DNA of 64,000 nucleotides from Takakia lepidozioides (taxonomy: Eukaryota; Streptophyta; Takakiopsida; Takakiales; Takakiaceae): contig CM060733.1 of the NCBI GenBank assembly GCA_030704615.1, positions 58,838,001 through 58,902,000 on the forward strand. Direction: 5' to 3'. Of the stretch, positions 32,561 through 44,400 are shown piece after piece; position 1 is the stretch's first letter, and each line of letters begins with the position of its first letter. A program made the translations under genes and the position numbers. The notes beneath the pieces were generated by a model that saw only the letters and a list, made by a program, of their open reading frames with translations, did not search any database and was not told the DNA's origin.

Positions 32561-35444
32561 GCTCAGGTACCACTGGAGAGAGAGTGCTAACATGGAAACC
32601 TTCTCCTCTGTACGGATCTGCCCCAAAGCCCACTCCAGAAAATTCTGATAGCTCCATTGATTCTGTCTGCACCGATGCTGACGACCAAGATTATGATGAT
32701 GAAGCTTGTGAGAGGGAGGAGAGAGCTGTGACCCGGTATGCACGATTATTTACTGATGATAAGAGCTGGAGAGAGGGGTTTGAGGCCGATGGGTGTTTGA
32801 CATGCGATGTTTGCAAAAGCCTTGGAGGGTAAGCAACAGCAATTTTCGGTATGTTCGAATGATTGTTGTTACGTGCTAGAGCCAGAGATTGATTTGTGAT
32901 CAGGACCTCATGATCAATCATGGGTGCATGCAGACACTTCGAAGATGCCCCTCTCCCTCCCTCCCCTCCCCTCCTCTCCCTCTCCCTCTCTATCTGGCCC
33001 TTGTCTGATGAAAATGAAGTTAGGCAGAAAACTTCCCTGAACTTGTTTCCAGTCAGTGACATGGGGGAGGACATCATGGATGCCCTCAAGGTTCAAACAG
33101 AAGCAGAGAGGAAAGGGAGAGTGCAAATTGCCCGTTGTGTGGGCAACATGAAGACAATATGCATATTCTGAACCCGGGTTCTCTCACCAAAGTGACGCTC
33201 TCTTCAAATCTATCAACAGAATTGTGCCCGTACCTCTGTTTACCAACTTTGAAAGTCTCAAGGCTGAGCCAAAAGCCCAGGCCCTTTTGGGGCCTAGTTA
33301 TTGGGCAAACCACACACAGCAGGTCGATGCTTGTGTAAAGGGATTTCTAGAGGATATCTGGAAAACCCTGATCAATTATCTATTCCAAGGTAAGTCTTAC
33401 TACCAGCGTCAGCCCCTGACAAAGGTAGGTTCTGTCCCTTTGTGTTCCGCTCAAACTGGGCGCGGAGTCAATGGCCACAAGGCTACGGCAAACAACGTCA
33501 TATGAGTACATTCTAGCTGGCCCTTGCTGTGTGATCTGTAGCATAAGCACAGCCCAGAGGGCTATATCCTGCCCTTCTTCTCGCAAAGTGTTACTGACAG
33601 TGCAATCACAGACAGATGCATGATAGATGGCTACAGTAGCAGTGCTGGATTCAACATCCTGTGATTCAGTATACTGTAAATGGCAGCTCTTGTATCAACA
33701 CATATCCCTTCAATCGTATTTGTCTTTGAGCATAAATGCAATTTCATCTGGTCATACCATGACTGTCTTCAGACATTTATAACCCAAGGGTTCAATGTAG
33801 CCAGTGTTCAGAGGGGTAGGCCAATAAGTAAATGCATTTCAAAAAACCTTGCCCACTTACCCTAGCCCTACCTCTGCCCAGCACATCCATAAAATTTCAG
33901 ATAACTGAAGAACCAATTGTCTGCAAGTTTGAACTTACGTGTTCAACTACTTGTGTAGGTGAAGGTTCTGACCAAGAGTTTTTGTTGTTTACAGTCCCAC
34001 AGTCTTATAATGAGGCACTCCTTTTTCTCATATGCTTTACTCTTTAGGTCCCTTGTTTGTTTACAGCTACCTCTTCTTCATATTTATTGGTGTTAACTTT
34101 GTAGAAGCCAGGAGGCACTAGGGTAACAAGCTGACTTGTTGCAGTTGAATCTCCAGGAGAGTGAAGCGAGTGCCTGACGTCAGAGCCCTAGTGTCACACG
34201 CCAAGACAATGAAAAGGATGAAAATGGCAGAGCACCGGGGGTATGCGCGGGCTATCTGCGAGTTAATGCAGATTAACCTGGAGAGCCTTGATCGTACTGG
34301 CAGAAATGGGGAGAAACACATGAATAAGAGTGCGTCTGATATGATAGTGTGGCCTCCAGTTGTTGTGTTAGAAAACGCACGCACATTCAAGGGGCCAGAT
34401 GGATGCTGGATGGGAGTGAGCATTGACGAGCTACATGAAATGCTTGAGAGTGAGACACCAACTGAACTTTGACATCCTGAACTCTCTATCTCTTCCTCTT
34501 GTTTTAAAGACTCCCAATGTCTGACTGAGGCCTGCACCTTTGGTGACCAGAAGTGCTCGACAACTTACAAGGGGTCCCTCCCTCACTGTGGACTAAATTG
34601 GGGTCTCTCCCAGTGGCTGAGTAAGCCCCCAGTGACACAGTTTCTGTGTCTTTAATTTTCCCTGGGCTTTTCAAAGGGCATTACAGAGAATCATTTGGCA
34701 CAAACAGGAATTACATTTGCCTAATTGGGTTTTAGATTTGGAATCGTGTTTGGAAAGTTTGCAGTCCTTTGCTTACAGTGGAAGACTAGGGAGAAAAACA
34801 AATAACCTTTTTTCATTATCCATGGGGGCCCCGAGGGGCCATGGGACAGAGAGAGAATGTACTCATAAGACATTGTTTGCCATAGCCTTGCCGTAGTCAT
34901 GGGACACAGAGAGACAGAAAGAAAGGAGGAAATACATTCATTACATCCGTGGAGGCCCAAAGGCCTAAAAGGGCGAAGAAAGAAACAGACTTCATAGCAT
35001 CCACAGGTAAAGACAATAACTATATACTCACAGGTCCCCTTTTTGTCTGCAGTAGCTTTGGGACACAAGGGCATGCCCAGTTTCAGAGCTGTATGTGGGA
35101 AGCATGGTCATAAAGGACGAGTTTTGGTGGAATTTCCCCTTTCGCATGAAGCATGGATTGATGCCAACACTCTTCATAGGCAGTTCAAAATGAATGCTCG
35201 GGGCTACACAGAGTGGCTTGCAGCTAAACCCAGGTGGCACCATCTCCCAGACAACCTTACAGGTCTTAAAGAGAGCACAGATTTTGTCAGAGTGGATGAA
35301 GCAGGCAACCCAAAGCGCATACTATATGGATACTTAGCAGAACCTGGGCATATGGAGGTCTTTGATCCCATGCGAAAATATGTCAAAGATTGGAAAGTGG
35401 AGAAGAGAGACATCAAGCTCATTGCTGTTCCATCTGCAGAGTGA
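32561..35444 (+). CDS. SGS3-like protein with zf-XS and XS domains
   Basis: Three exons join in frame: 32561-32828, 34157-34449 and 35053-35444. The protein has an acidic region (DADDQDYDDEACERE). A split zf-XS finger follows: C-x2-C in CLTCDVCKSLGG before the intron, then VRALVSHAKTMKRMKMAEHRGYA after it. The XS domain then reads WPPVVVLENARTF, DGCWMGVSIDEL, ALGHKGMPSF, GRVLVEFPLSHEAWIDANTLHRQF and RILYGYLAEPGHMEVFDP. This is the architecture of SUPPRESSOR OF GENE SILENCING 3, which binds RNA and works with RDR6 in trans-acting siRNA production. The long C-terminal coiled coil of SGS3 is not seen; the frame ends at VPSAE. It may be a short paralogue or a truncated copy. The N-terminus is unresolved. 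Confidence 0.7.
33085..33180 (+). pseudogene. Retroelement zinc-finger fragment in an SGS3-like intron
   Basis: The short reading NCPLCGQHEDNMHIL (about 33124-33170) resembles the C-x2-C...H motif that follows RT in several plant LINE-like elements. Only this fragment is visible, inside intron 32829-34156. Confidence 0.3.
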
Positions 35445-36463
35445 AGGATCAGATGGGGTGCAGGACAAGGTATGCTGAAACTCCTAAGTTCAGGAAATCA
35501 AAGGTCTACACTATGCCTAACCTTCTTGAGATGATGAGGTAATTTGATGAATGCAAATGCATGTCAACAATATTGGGTGCCTCATGCTCTACACCTGGTG
35601 ATGTCCAAGCTCAAAGTCACAGAATTATATCATTGAACCCACAATGTTGTAGTTCTCTCCTGCTGAAAAGAAAAGTCGTGAACCTTTTATGTTCTCGAAA
35701 CTGGAAAAGTCGTGAACAGGAACAGGACCTTTCATGTGTTCAGTGGTTGTGAGTGGTTTTGAGAACATAAAAGGTTCGTCGTGATCACTCTTGAGACTTT
35801 CCACAGGAGCAAAATCTACTGTTCTATTAGTATTTGGCCATCTTTCTTGAACAGTTGGGTGCTTCCAGAGGAGGCTGCTTATTTCTGAAGTTACACTTTT
35901 TAAACATGTACATTTGGATAGTCCCTCCAAATTGGGACTATGCTCTACATCATATCAATTCTCTCGTAGGGATGAAACTGATCTGCTTTTAGCACTTCGA
36001 GAGGCATGTTGACACCGGCATTGCTACTGCAGGCTCTTCCTTGACAACTGCCCTTTCCGGACTGGATGCCTTGTTTGTTCTCAAACATGTTTTAGTTACC
36101 AGGACATTTCAACCCCCCTACGTTTGTCGTAACAAGCACACCTTGTGAAAAATATCTACTCATTCAAAATTACTAAGCATCTAGGTCATTGGAGGATCAG
36201 ACGAACCGCCTCATTGAAAAACATGTGTCGATCTGTGGTCTATGCTCCTCTCTTTTCCTATGTCAAGGAAACACTGGACAATTTGAATTGTTCATCTATC
36301 CAAGAGTCAGGCCAAGCTAAGTCAAAGGTTGGAGCCTAAAGATTGCTAAACATACATCATACCCACATGACCCATCTTCAACAGACTACCACTTTGAGCT
36401 CTCTGCCATTCCAAATGGGGTGATGTCCTCGGGGTTGGTGAAACGATCACTCATCCTTCTATT
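35445..36463. other. Intergenic interval between convergent genes
   Basis: Separates the ends of the + strand SGS3-like and - strand NMT1-like genes. No gene seen. It holds a 17-bp perfect inverted repeat listed separately. Confidence 0.5.
35680..35777. repeat. 17-bp perfect inverted repeat with 64-nt loop
   Basis: GAACCTTTTATGTTCTC at 35680-35696 and its exact complement GAGAACATAAAAGGTTC at 35761-35777. Could fold as a hairpin just past the end of the SGS3-like reading; it may be a terminator-like or incidental structure. Confidence 0.7.
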
Positions 36464-39400
36464 CTACCCAGTGCTTGGGTGATCCGGTAAAAAATTGTTA
36501 GTGTAAAGTGCCCTGGATTGGATGTAGTCAAGAGGCACAGGGGAGCCTGCATTTCCTTGCCGCAGATCATCCAGTGAAACACTGACACCTGGGTTGGGAA
36601 TGCGGGACTGTATGAGAATGGTAAGCAGGCCTTCCTTGTTGAGCCAGCCAATATAATCTTCCCACCTATCATCTCTCATTAATCCCCAAGCACCATTTGC
36701 ATCGAGAAAGTGATCTTTAAGAAAGGCCAGAGACCTGACAACTAAGCTGCTGCTCAATGTGTTCTCTGGCAAGTCCAAGTGCTCCTTCGAAACTTCTTTC
36801 TGCAGACAGGTGGGTCAATAGTCTGAAACATAAGGTCCACTTATTGTGGCCTTTTTGGCCACATGGCTTCAAATCTGCATAGACTATCTTATAGATTAGG
36901 CTAGGTGTTGTGCTGTTCTGATTGTAACATCCTAATTTTGAAAAACATAATGCCTCTTTCTAGCTACACCTTTGATTGAAATTTCAAAATCGAATGGAGG
37001 AAAAATGAGTGCATTGGAGCTTACCAAGAATGCATCAGCTGCCTTGTCCAATTCTACTGTTGTTGATATGAATCCCAAAGATGTAGCTCTCAGAAACCTC
37101 TTTACAAGGTCTGGAGATTCCCTGTTAGCAAAAGCCACAGCATGGTAGTATAAGGAGTATGGTTTGTCTCTCAGTCTTTTTGCTGCCCTTTCCACGAAGG
37201 CTGACACAGATTACACATACAAACTTGAGATCTGAAAATATGAAAGAGATGATTAAGGCACGTACAGTAAGGTGTCAGGATGAGCTATTACAACTGGGCT
37301 GTACCCATATGGAATCCTGCAACATGCAACAGATTACTATGTCAAGAGTGCACTTTCTGGTCTAATGGTCAGCTTCCCATAGCCTGGCTTCCTGACAACC
37401 TTTTCAATATTACAAAAAGCAACCCCGAGATACTTGAGATACTTTCTGGTATTGCGATATGATCCGATTGCAAAGTTGCATTTATTAACTGTAATTAGCA
37501 CAGCCTTCTGAGTATAGCCTGCAGACAGTAGAAAGAAAGAAACAACATGCATAGGGGTCACCAAGGGCCCAAGGGACCAAGGAGAGAGACATAGAAATTT
37601 CATCACATACACCTAGAACCCGAAGAGGTTATGAGACAAGAAAACACAACAAGAATGTATGGGCAATTATGCTTGCAAAATCACTCATATTGGCTGAGCA
37701 AGAAGACCTATTTGGTTTCTTCATGCTGTCCATCTGCAGCTACCTATCCAACGGGATTTGGTGCTAACCATAAAATCATGAGTTGATTTGTTGTTACTAG
37801 TATGCTGCAGCCTTGTGGTCATTGACCGTGCATAAAAGTATTGCCCCCCTGATTTGGTGATCTCAATGGAAGACTGTCATGGCTATCTGACGCCTAGCAT
37901 CATCCCATGTGCATGATGAGCTCCACTCTAGCTGATCTCGAACACGTGTGCCATTGCATGGAGAGAAAGAGGGACATTACCCGTAGTCAGAGAGTTTGAA
38001 CTCAATTAGTTGGATACCAGCAATGTCAGCGGCACACCCTTCCCACCCCCTAAAAATCCAGGTAGCATCTGCCACCCCCTGCAGCAAAGAGTTTCAAATG
38101 CCCAATTTCTGAGGAAGCAGCTCTTTGAAATCACCCCTGCCCTCATCTTGTTGAATCATACGCTGTACAATACGTCCTTCAAATCGGGCCCCATAAGATG
38201 CATAACTTCTGCCATCCAACTCTTGGGGTCGCTCAATGCCGCTCTTCTTCAGAGTCACTGCAGAACCATGAGTCTCTTTTTTACATTCCCACCATTATGA
38301 CATTGCTAGAACATTGACACCTGAAAGACAGAGACATTGCTCATCTCCTCTGAATGTCATCTAAGGTGTCCTTGAGGGCCTAGCCACCACAGGAACCTGT
38401 TCGGACTCTCCCCAACCTGCAGGGTACTAACTTGGATTCAATCTGTAGCAGTCAAGATGTCTGTATCGACCAGATTGATAATAAGGAAATTAATAGAAAA
38501 GAGTAGAGATGACCTTCTCACCAATGGCACTGAGATCTTCCTGCAGTACTGTTGCCACAGCCACCAGCTTGGGCCTTTCAGGGGGCATGTGATAGCTTAC
38601 CACACTCTCTGATGGCGCCAATCCAAATGCTGCCCAACATGGAATTTTATGTATCAATTACACACCGTTTGTGCCCACACCCACACGCACACAACGAGAA
38701 GCGTAAATTCATTTACTTCCTTGCCATAGCCTTGTGGGCACAGACCCAGCGCCCGCTGTGGACACAGAAAAGGGAGGGAGGAGGGAAACGAAGAGGAGAC
38801 GAGTACAAATATGAAGCCCTATACCCTTGCGAAAGGCTCGCCCCACAGTAGAATTTACTTCCAGAACATATAGTTGACTCTGGGATTCCATATCTCTCAA
38901 TTAAGCTCTTTAGCGTGTCGTCAAGAGTCCCCAGAATGCAGACCGAGAAATGGTCAAAATCTTACAGTGTTGTCTCAAGCTTCTCGAGCTGGCTACGTGA
39001 AATTGTGAAGCTTTCTAAGAGGGTCCATCAACCAGAAGTGCACCTATTACAATGGAGAATTTACAACAGGAAAATGGAGATTCTGGGACATCATGCCCGC
39101 AGCTCCCACACGTTGTTTGCAGTTTTCCCAACTGGGTGAACCTTTTCTTCGTATGAGATGCAGTGACTGCGTGGCAAAGCCTTCTCAGATGGACCTTCAA
39201 TCCCATTCGGCATCCCAACATTTCTCAGAGATACTGTCGAATTAGATTCGCCCGGGCTTCAGTTTGTGCACTTTTGAGCAGCATTTTCTGCGGTCTTACT
39301 AATCTCGGCGTCGATCTCCTCAGCTGACATTCTCACTAGTTATAGCCATACTAACAAATGATTGAGAGGAGAGGTGGAAGGCATACTGGCAAACTTAGAG

Positions 39401-39538
39401 GCAACCTTCGCAGCCGGCGTACTACTGTAATTGTCGGTGTGCGGGCTTATGAAGGTTACAGAGAGCCCAAACTTTTCATAAATTCCGAGCGCTTTGGCCA
39501 AGTAGAATCCCACATGGTTTGTGTTGGGTGGTCTGCGC
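36464..39538 (-). pseudogene. NMT1/THI5-like (SsuA-type substrate-binding fold) gene
   Basis: Exons on the - strand, each with GT-AG borders and matching phase where checked: about 39538-39387, 38629-38522, 38257-about 38000, about 37190-37026, and 36799-36464. Readings in order: NTNHVGFYLAKALGIYEKFGL; the exon join giving KFATFGLAPSESVVSYH and PKLVAVATVLQEDLSAI; ELDGRSYASYGARFEGRIVQ; SPDLVKRFLRATSLGF; and GAWGLMRDDRWEDYIGWL ending LYTNNFLP. This is the plant family related to yeast THI5 pyrimidine synthase and bacterial SsuA-type binding proteins. An in-frame TGA at 38096-38094 falls after KLGI, where relatives usually have Trp, so the copy is probably inactive unless this is a sequence error. 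An exon between 38000 and 37200 is likely but was not resolved. Confidence 0.75.
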
Positions 39539-39984
39539 CTGCACCCCACCATCTGACATCCTTGGCTGATGAACTGAGAGGAGAAAGGGCGAGATGATTT
39601 GTGGCAAGAGCAGGTAAGCGGCCACTTTGACAATTCCGTCGTAACGTCAAGGAAGCGAGTTGCTGAATGTCTGGGCCGAAAGAGAGAGAGAGAGAGACAT
39701 GCCATCTCCAGAGCTTGGCAGCCCAACTTGGCAGCCCAACTTGTGTAAGGAGACCCGGTATAGATTTTATCTAAGTTAGCAAAAGCTCGCACTAGGTACA
39801 TCCTTATTAGACCTCTAAATCATGAGAAAGGAACTTTGTAATTATTATTGGAAACTAAGGTATGAAGAGATGAAACCTGTAAGACTTTATTTACAACATG
39901 TGCAATGGGGGAATGTGCATAGGATGAGAAGTTCCAAAAAAAAGGGCGGGGGGGGAGGAACAAGAAACAAGAGAAGAAAACAAA

Positions 39985-40080
39985 AAGCTATAGTAAGCTA
40001 CTCAGCTAGAGAAAAAACAAAAGTTATAGTAAGCTACTCAATCAGCGACGAAAACAGAAGCTATAGTAAACTACTCAAGC
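39985..40080 (-). repeat. Tandem repeats at the 3' end of the second LINE
   Basis: Three units of about 35-37 bp, each containing AGCTATAGTAAGCTACTCA or a close variant (39988, 40022 and 40061). They follow directly after the last coding codons of the element on the - strand, the position of a LINE 3' UTR; LINE families often end in short tandem repeats. Confidence 0.6.
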
Positions 40081-40813
40081 AGAGCGACCCTCCCAGCCAA
40101 CAGCCTGGAGGAGATCAGGCAAGGAGATAGACAAAGTGTCAGGCAGAGGCGGAAGACGAGATGACGCGGAGCTAGCCATATCAGCCCGATACAAAATAGA
40201 GATGGCTTGTGCTCTCTGCAAAGCAACTGAAACACGTTGTCGATAGTAGGCGACAAGGACGGAGGCATGTGGGATGTCAGTGGACCCGCTCTTGGCTGCA
40301 TGATGTGCACATGTCCGCAGGAAATCGTCGAAGTGCCAGTGCAATGAGCCAAATATTTCGACCGCCAGTGGAAGAAATGTGTCGGTGGGATGACGATCGC
40401 TGTAGTCGCGCTCCCTGGCCTGGGCTGCTACAGTGGCTGCCGTGCCTGATGTGGTAGCTGCGCGAGATAGCAAATCCGCTCGAGTGGGGTCGGCGAGAAC
40501 GACATCTGCTAAGGTATGCAAACCATCTCTAGATATGACGATGTCAACACGGCGGCGTGTAGAGTGGGACGTGAGCGTAGGTCGTAGATATGGTTGCTCA
40601 CGCAGTACATGATACCCTGCCTCCCGAGCAATAGATGCCACCGCCACATGGACAACGGAGGAGATGGATGGCAAGGTCATTGATGGGCTGAAGACAGACG
40701 CAGCACTGAAGGCCCAATGCCGAAGGATGAGGCAAACCGAGTCGAAGGCGGAGCGCAGTAGTGAAAATAGGGGATGAGAGGCGAAAATGTGCGATAGTGG
40801 GTCGTGCTGTCAA
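40075..40813 (-). pseudogene. LINE C-terminus: CCHC knuckle and probable restriction-like endonuclease
   Basis: A frame ending RLRLGLPHPS is followed by a knuckle CCVCLQPINDLAIHLLRC (C-x2-C-x8-H-x4-C). After a frame change near 40680 comes 40680-40075, with HVLREQPYL, RRRVDIVISRDG and ADVVLADPT, and then a helical tail YYRQRVSVALQRAQAI. The R-x2-D...D-V-V pattern and place behind the CCHC knuckle fit the PD-(D/E)XK nuclease of RLE LINEs, which cuts the target for primed reverse transcription. The nuclease assignment is by pattern only. Confidence 0.55.
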
Positions 40814-40814
40814 C

Positions 40815-41487
40815 CATGCCGTTTTTTGTTGAGGACTTCGAGCCAGACCAGGATCTCAAGCTAGATCGGGAGGTCTTCACTCAGGCTTTCACGCGCAGTC
40901 CCCATCTTGCAGCGGCAGGTCCTTCCAGTCTCCTGTATGAGCACTTACGCGACTGTTTCTCTCCACAGGACTCTGCTAGTGGCTTCTCTCAGCTATTTCA
41001 GATTTGCTCCTTTATTGCTGCTGGCCGTATCCCTGCCCTTGTGGCCCGTCTCCTTGGGGCCTCCACATTGTTGGCTATGAGCAAACCCTCAGGTACTAGC
41101 ATCCGCCCTATCGCAGTTGGAGAGGTTCTTTACCGCCTTGTCAGCCGCTCACTTTGTCTTCAGTTTCGAGATGCCTTCTCCGGACACCTCTTTCCACACC
41201 AGTTCGGGGTCGCCACTCCAAGCGGTTGCGAGGTGGTGGTTCAGGGGATTCGTGCATCTCTTGATCTTCATCCGGATTGGGTGGTTCTCTAGGTCGATGT
41301 CACCAACGCTTTCAACACTGTATCACGAGCGGCTATCTTTCAAGAGCTCCGTTCAGCCGGAGGAGATTTCCACCAGCTCATTCCGTTTGTTTGATTATTC
41401 TATGCATCCACCACTCCCCTATACTACAGTCATCATTCTCGCCTAGGTGAGTGCTCCATCATTCAGTCCGAGGTTGGGACCCGCCAA
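40815..41487 (+). pseudogene. LINE reverse transcriptase, first half (inverted block)
   Basis: Starts with LDREVFTQAFTRSPHLAAAGPS and EHLRDCF. Then come SIRPIAVGEVLYRLVSR (with a T for S at the start), FGVATPSGCEVVVQGIR and, after a stop at 41290, the VDVTNAFNTVSR palm text with the first catalytic Asp region. It ends at codons for EVGTRQ, exactly where the CACTA-like insertion starts. The strand is opposite to the rest of the LINE. Confidence 0.8.
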
Positions 41488-41954
41488 CACTACAACAGAT
41501 TGCGGCTTTTATGACTCCCATGGGTGCGCAGTCATGACATATTTGTGGCAGAAATGTCGTTTGCAGTCGTAAAATGCTTTTGAAGTCATAATGCAGGTCT
41601 GGGGAAGGCGTATATGCGACTACATGGCTCCGGACTTTGTGCAACACAGGTCAAACATGTTTGACCACGAATATTGGCATGGCAGATATGACTACCAGTC
41701 ACGGTCATGGCTACACTAGAATGACGTGTGCATATTGCTAGACAGACATATGACTTCATGACTCTCACTCTAATGCATTCTGCCAGATCATCACGTGGAT
41801 GAATCGCTACATGACTGCACGTGTCGACACATTCTTTTCTGGTTATATATATAATATATGAGTATTTAAAAATGGAGACTCTGACAACTAGAATGAATTT
41901 TGAAAAAATAAAAATAAAATCAAAGTGCAAAAAGATTTAAAAAAAAACACATCG

Positions 41955-42130
41955 GCTGGTAAGTGCACAGTGTGTCGCCTTGGTGGTTTGGGGTTCAAAC
42001 CCGTTGCCCATATCGCGTGTGTGGGATTGTTCGTGACGGTATGTCTGGGCGTTGATCGTCCTGTAGGTCTTATGGCCCATAAATGAAGGCGGGTGAATTT
42101 TTCCCCTCCTCAAGGGCCTGTGGTTTCCTT

Positions 42131-42167
<37 letters not shown>

Positions 42168-42170
42168 GCT
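41955..42170 (+). repeat. tRNA-derived SINE with poly(T) end
   Basis: A-box-like GGCTGGTAAGTGCACAG, B-box GGGTTCAAACCCGTTG about 30 bp on, and a 3' run of about 33 T ending near 42164. Lies within the left part of the CACTA-like element. Confidence 0.6.
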
Positions 42171-44212
42171 TTTAGGGTTTACAAAAAGGTTAAAAAACTT
42201 AAAAAGTTGCCCATCACGTAGCAATGAACAGACTTAGAGCGAGCGGGAGGGAGAGAGAGAGAGGGCTAGGACTTAGAACGAGCGAGCGGGAGGGAGGGCA
42301 AACATGCATGGGAGGCCCGCAGTTGGAGCAACCTTCACATCTGAAGCAAACGTCCTAGAAATGCTAGGGTATGTGTCCGAGGAGGTTTCGACTGGGAACT
42401 CGCAGTTCTTGGGAGATTCAGCTTGGTCTTAGCAGGCCGTGTTTCAATCTCTACCCGCTCAGCTGCACCGTGGTGGTTCTGACAGACAAATCCGACATTA
42501 CCTGACTACAGACACAAGCAGCACACACAAGAGGTCCTCTTGGGTTCATGGTCAGTCAAATCCTCCATGGGTCATGACACAAGGTTAGGGTTTAGGGTCA
42601 AGAGAGGCTACCTTCGCTCCATTGTAGTAGTGGAGGTTGCTCCTCACAGCCACGTTGAAAAATTTGAGTACAGACATTTGTTGATGTGTAATTCCTCTGG
42701 CAAACTGCTTGCAAGGTTTGTGACCAAAGGATGAAAATGTGGTATGCTTGGTTGGCGCAGTGCAACATCAAGTGGTTTCGAGAGTATGATAATATGACGG
42801 ATCTTGGCGGGGATCGGTATTGGAATTTCATCTGGCGTAGTGCCCCTGTACATATCAGAGGTAAGGCTTTGTTCTCGTCTCCTTCCCAACTTTCACTAGT
42901 GTCTACGAGAGCAGTGTTAGAAAATGGTTTTGTTGCATGGTTTAACCTCTATCATAGAGCCAAACGCAGTCAGTAACTTTATGCTTGAGATCAATGCTGC
43001 TCAGTAATCCCTGAGCTTTTTAAGTAGTTAACCACATCATAGTAAACTATGAAGAGAACCATGTGACACCCTATGGTACCTTGCAAAGTTGCTTGGGATA
43101 TTTGTTGTTGCACCTCATATCCATGACATTGGAGCACAAGGCTGAGAAAGGGAGCACTGGGGTGGCAATGGCAGGTGTCTCCTACAGAGATCCGTGGTAC
43201 ACTGGGAACAGCGAACTAACTTTCCATCTGTGTGGGCATTCTGATGGCTCTTATTGTGGGGCTTCCCCTGAGTGGCAACCCTGCCTGGTACTGACTGGAC
43301 ACTGATGTGTTTGTGGACAGATGAAATATTCAAAGAACATGTGCAGCATGATTTGTTTCTGTATTCTAGTCTTTCTTGTCTTGAAGGTGAAGGGTTGCTT
43401 TAGGCCTTCCAGTCATATAGAGGCAGTTGACATTTGGTCCAGTTAGTTGGAAGGCATAGTATCTGTAATGGGCATTTGTGGTGGCCAAAATGGTCCTTTG
43501 AGTGAGTGCAAGGTAGACAATACTGGTGCTGGGTAAATGGTTGGCACATTGTTTCGCAAATTGAACATGTATTCAATCAAAGTTAATTGGATGCCACTGT
43601 GAGACGTTGCCTTGTATGGAAATGGACGTCAGATTCTTTCTTTGGGGTGATAAAACAGGTGGCGTAGCATGTTTGCATTGGCTGCAGTGTCCTCCTTTGT
43701 TTGGGCATGGCATACACTCCAGAAAGCCCACGTTGGCTATGCAAGGTTAACTTCCATCCATATACAATGCATCTTGATTTTTTGTATCTTGTTGTTTTTG
43801 CAACAGGGTGACTATGCAGAGTTGGAATGTTGAACAACTCCAAACAGAGAATTGAGTCTAGAACAACAATTGTTGTGTAATGTGGCTAGCACAACAAATG
43901 ATTCAACGGAATGATGCTGGAGTGTGCAGCAAGGGAGGATAGCAGAGGCAGAGACAACGGCAAGACAACTGTGGGGCAAGGCAAAGTTTGAGGTGGCCTT
44001 GGCAGACAGAGCACTACCCCAGCCAGTACAGACCCAGCCAGTCTTATTCACCCAACTATCGACTCTCTGAAGAAGAGTTCTACAACCAGCCTATCACAAA
44101 TCCAAACTACCTGAAGCATATCGGATTATATTAGATTAGATTTCCCGGCAGTAAGCAGTCCTTCCATATTGATCCGTCATCCATTGATTTGCAGCAAACT
44201 TATGTTGTGTAA
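42171..44212. other. CACTA-like element interior, unassigned
   Basis: No recognisable gene. Small open frames (for example 42731-42976) have no known motif. A tRNA-like TCTACCCGCTCAGCTGCACC block at about 42451-42470 was noted but does not complete a cloverleaf. Confidence 0.4.
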
Positions 44213-44400
44213 CTTCCAGAGATCCCTGGTGACATCATCAAATCTGCAATTGTACCAGATGTCATCCTGAACATTGCTCTGGTGGCCATGTATGCTAAAT
44301 GTGGGAGCATCTAGGATGCCAAGGGAGTGTTCAACACTATGGCTGAACCAGATGTGGTGTCGTGGAATGCGATGCTTGCAGGGTGTGCAGAGCAGGAGCG
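44213..44400 (+). pseudogene. PPR protein fragment (PLS type)
   Basis: The reading LNIALVAMYAKCGSI-stop-DAKGVFNTM followed by AEPDVVSWNAMLAGCAEQ is the typical S/P-motif text of land-plant PLS-class pentatricopeptide repeat proteins, which edit or process organelle RNA. A TAG at 44312-44314 replaces the usual Glu. Only about one and a half repeats are present, inside the CACTA-like element, so this looks like a captured exon piece. Confidence 0.8.

Noticed and set aside
40204-40457. Rightward open frame overlapping the LINE C-terminus
   Set aside because: The opposite strand gives recognisable CCHC and nuclease-like text; this frame is its antisense shadow.
42340-42480. Possible tRNA gene near a TCTACCCGCTCAGC motif
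   Set aside because: No acceptor stem or complete set of arms could be paired.
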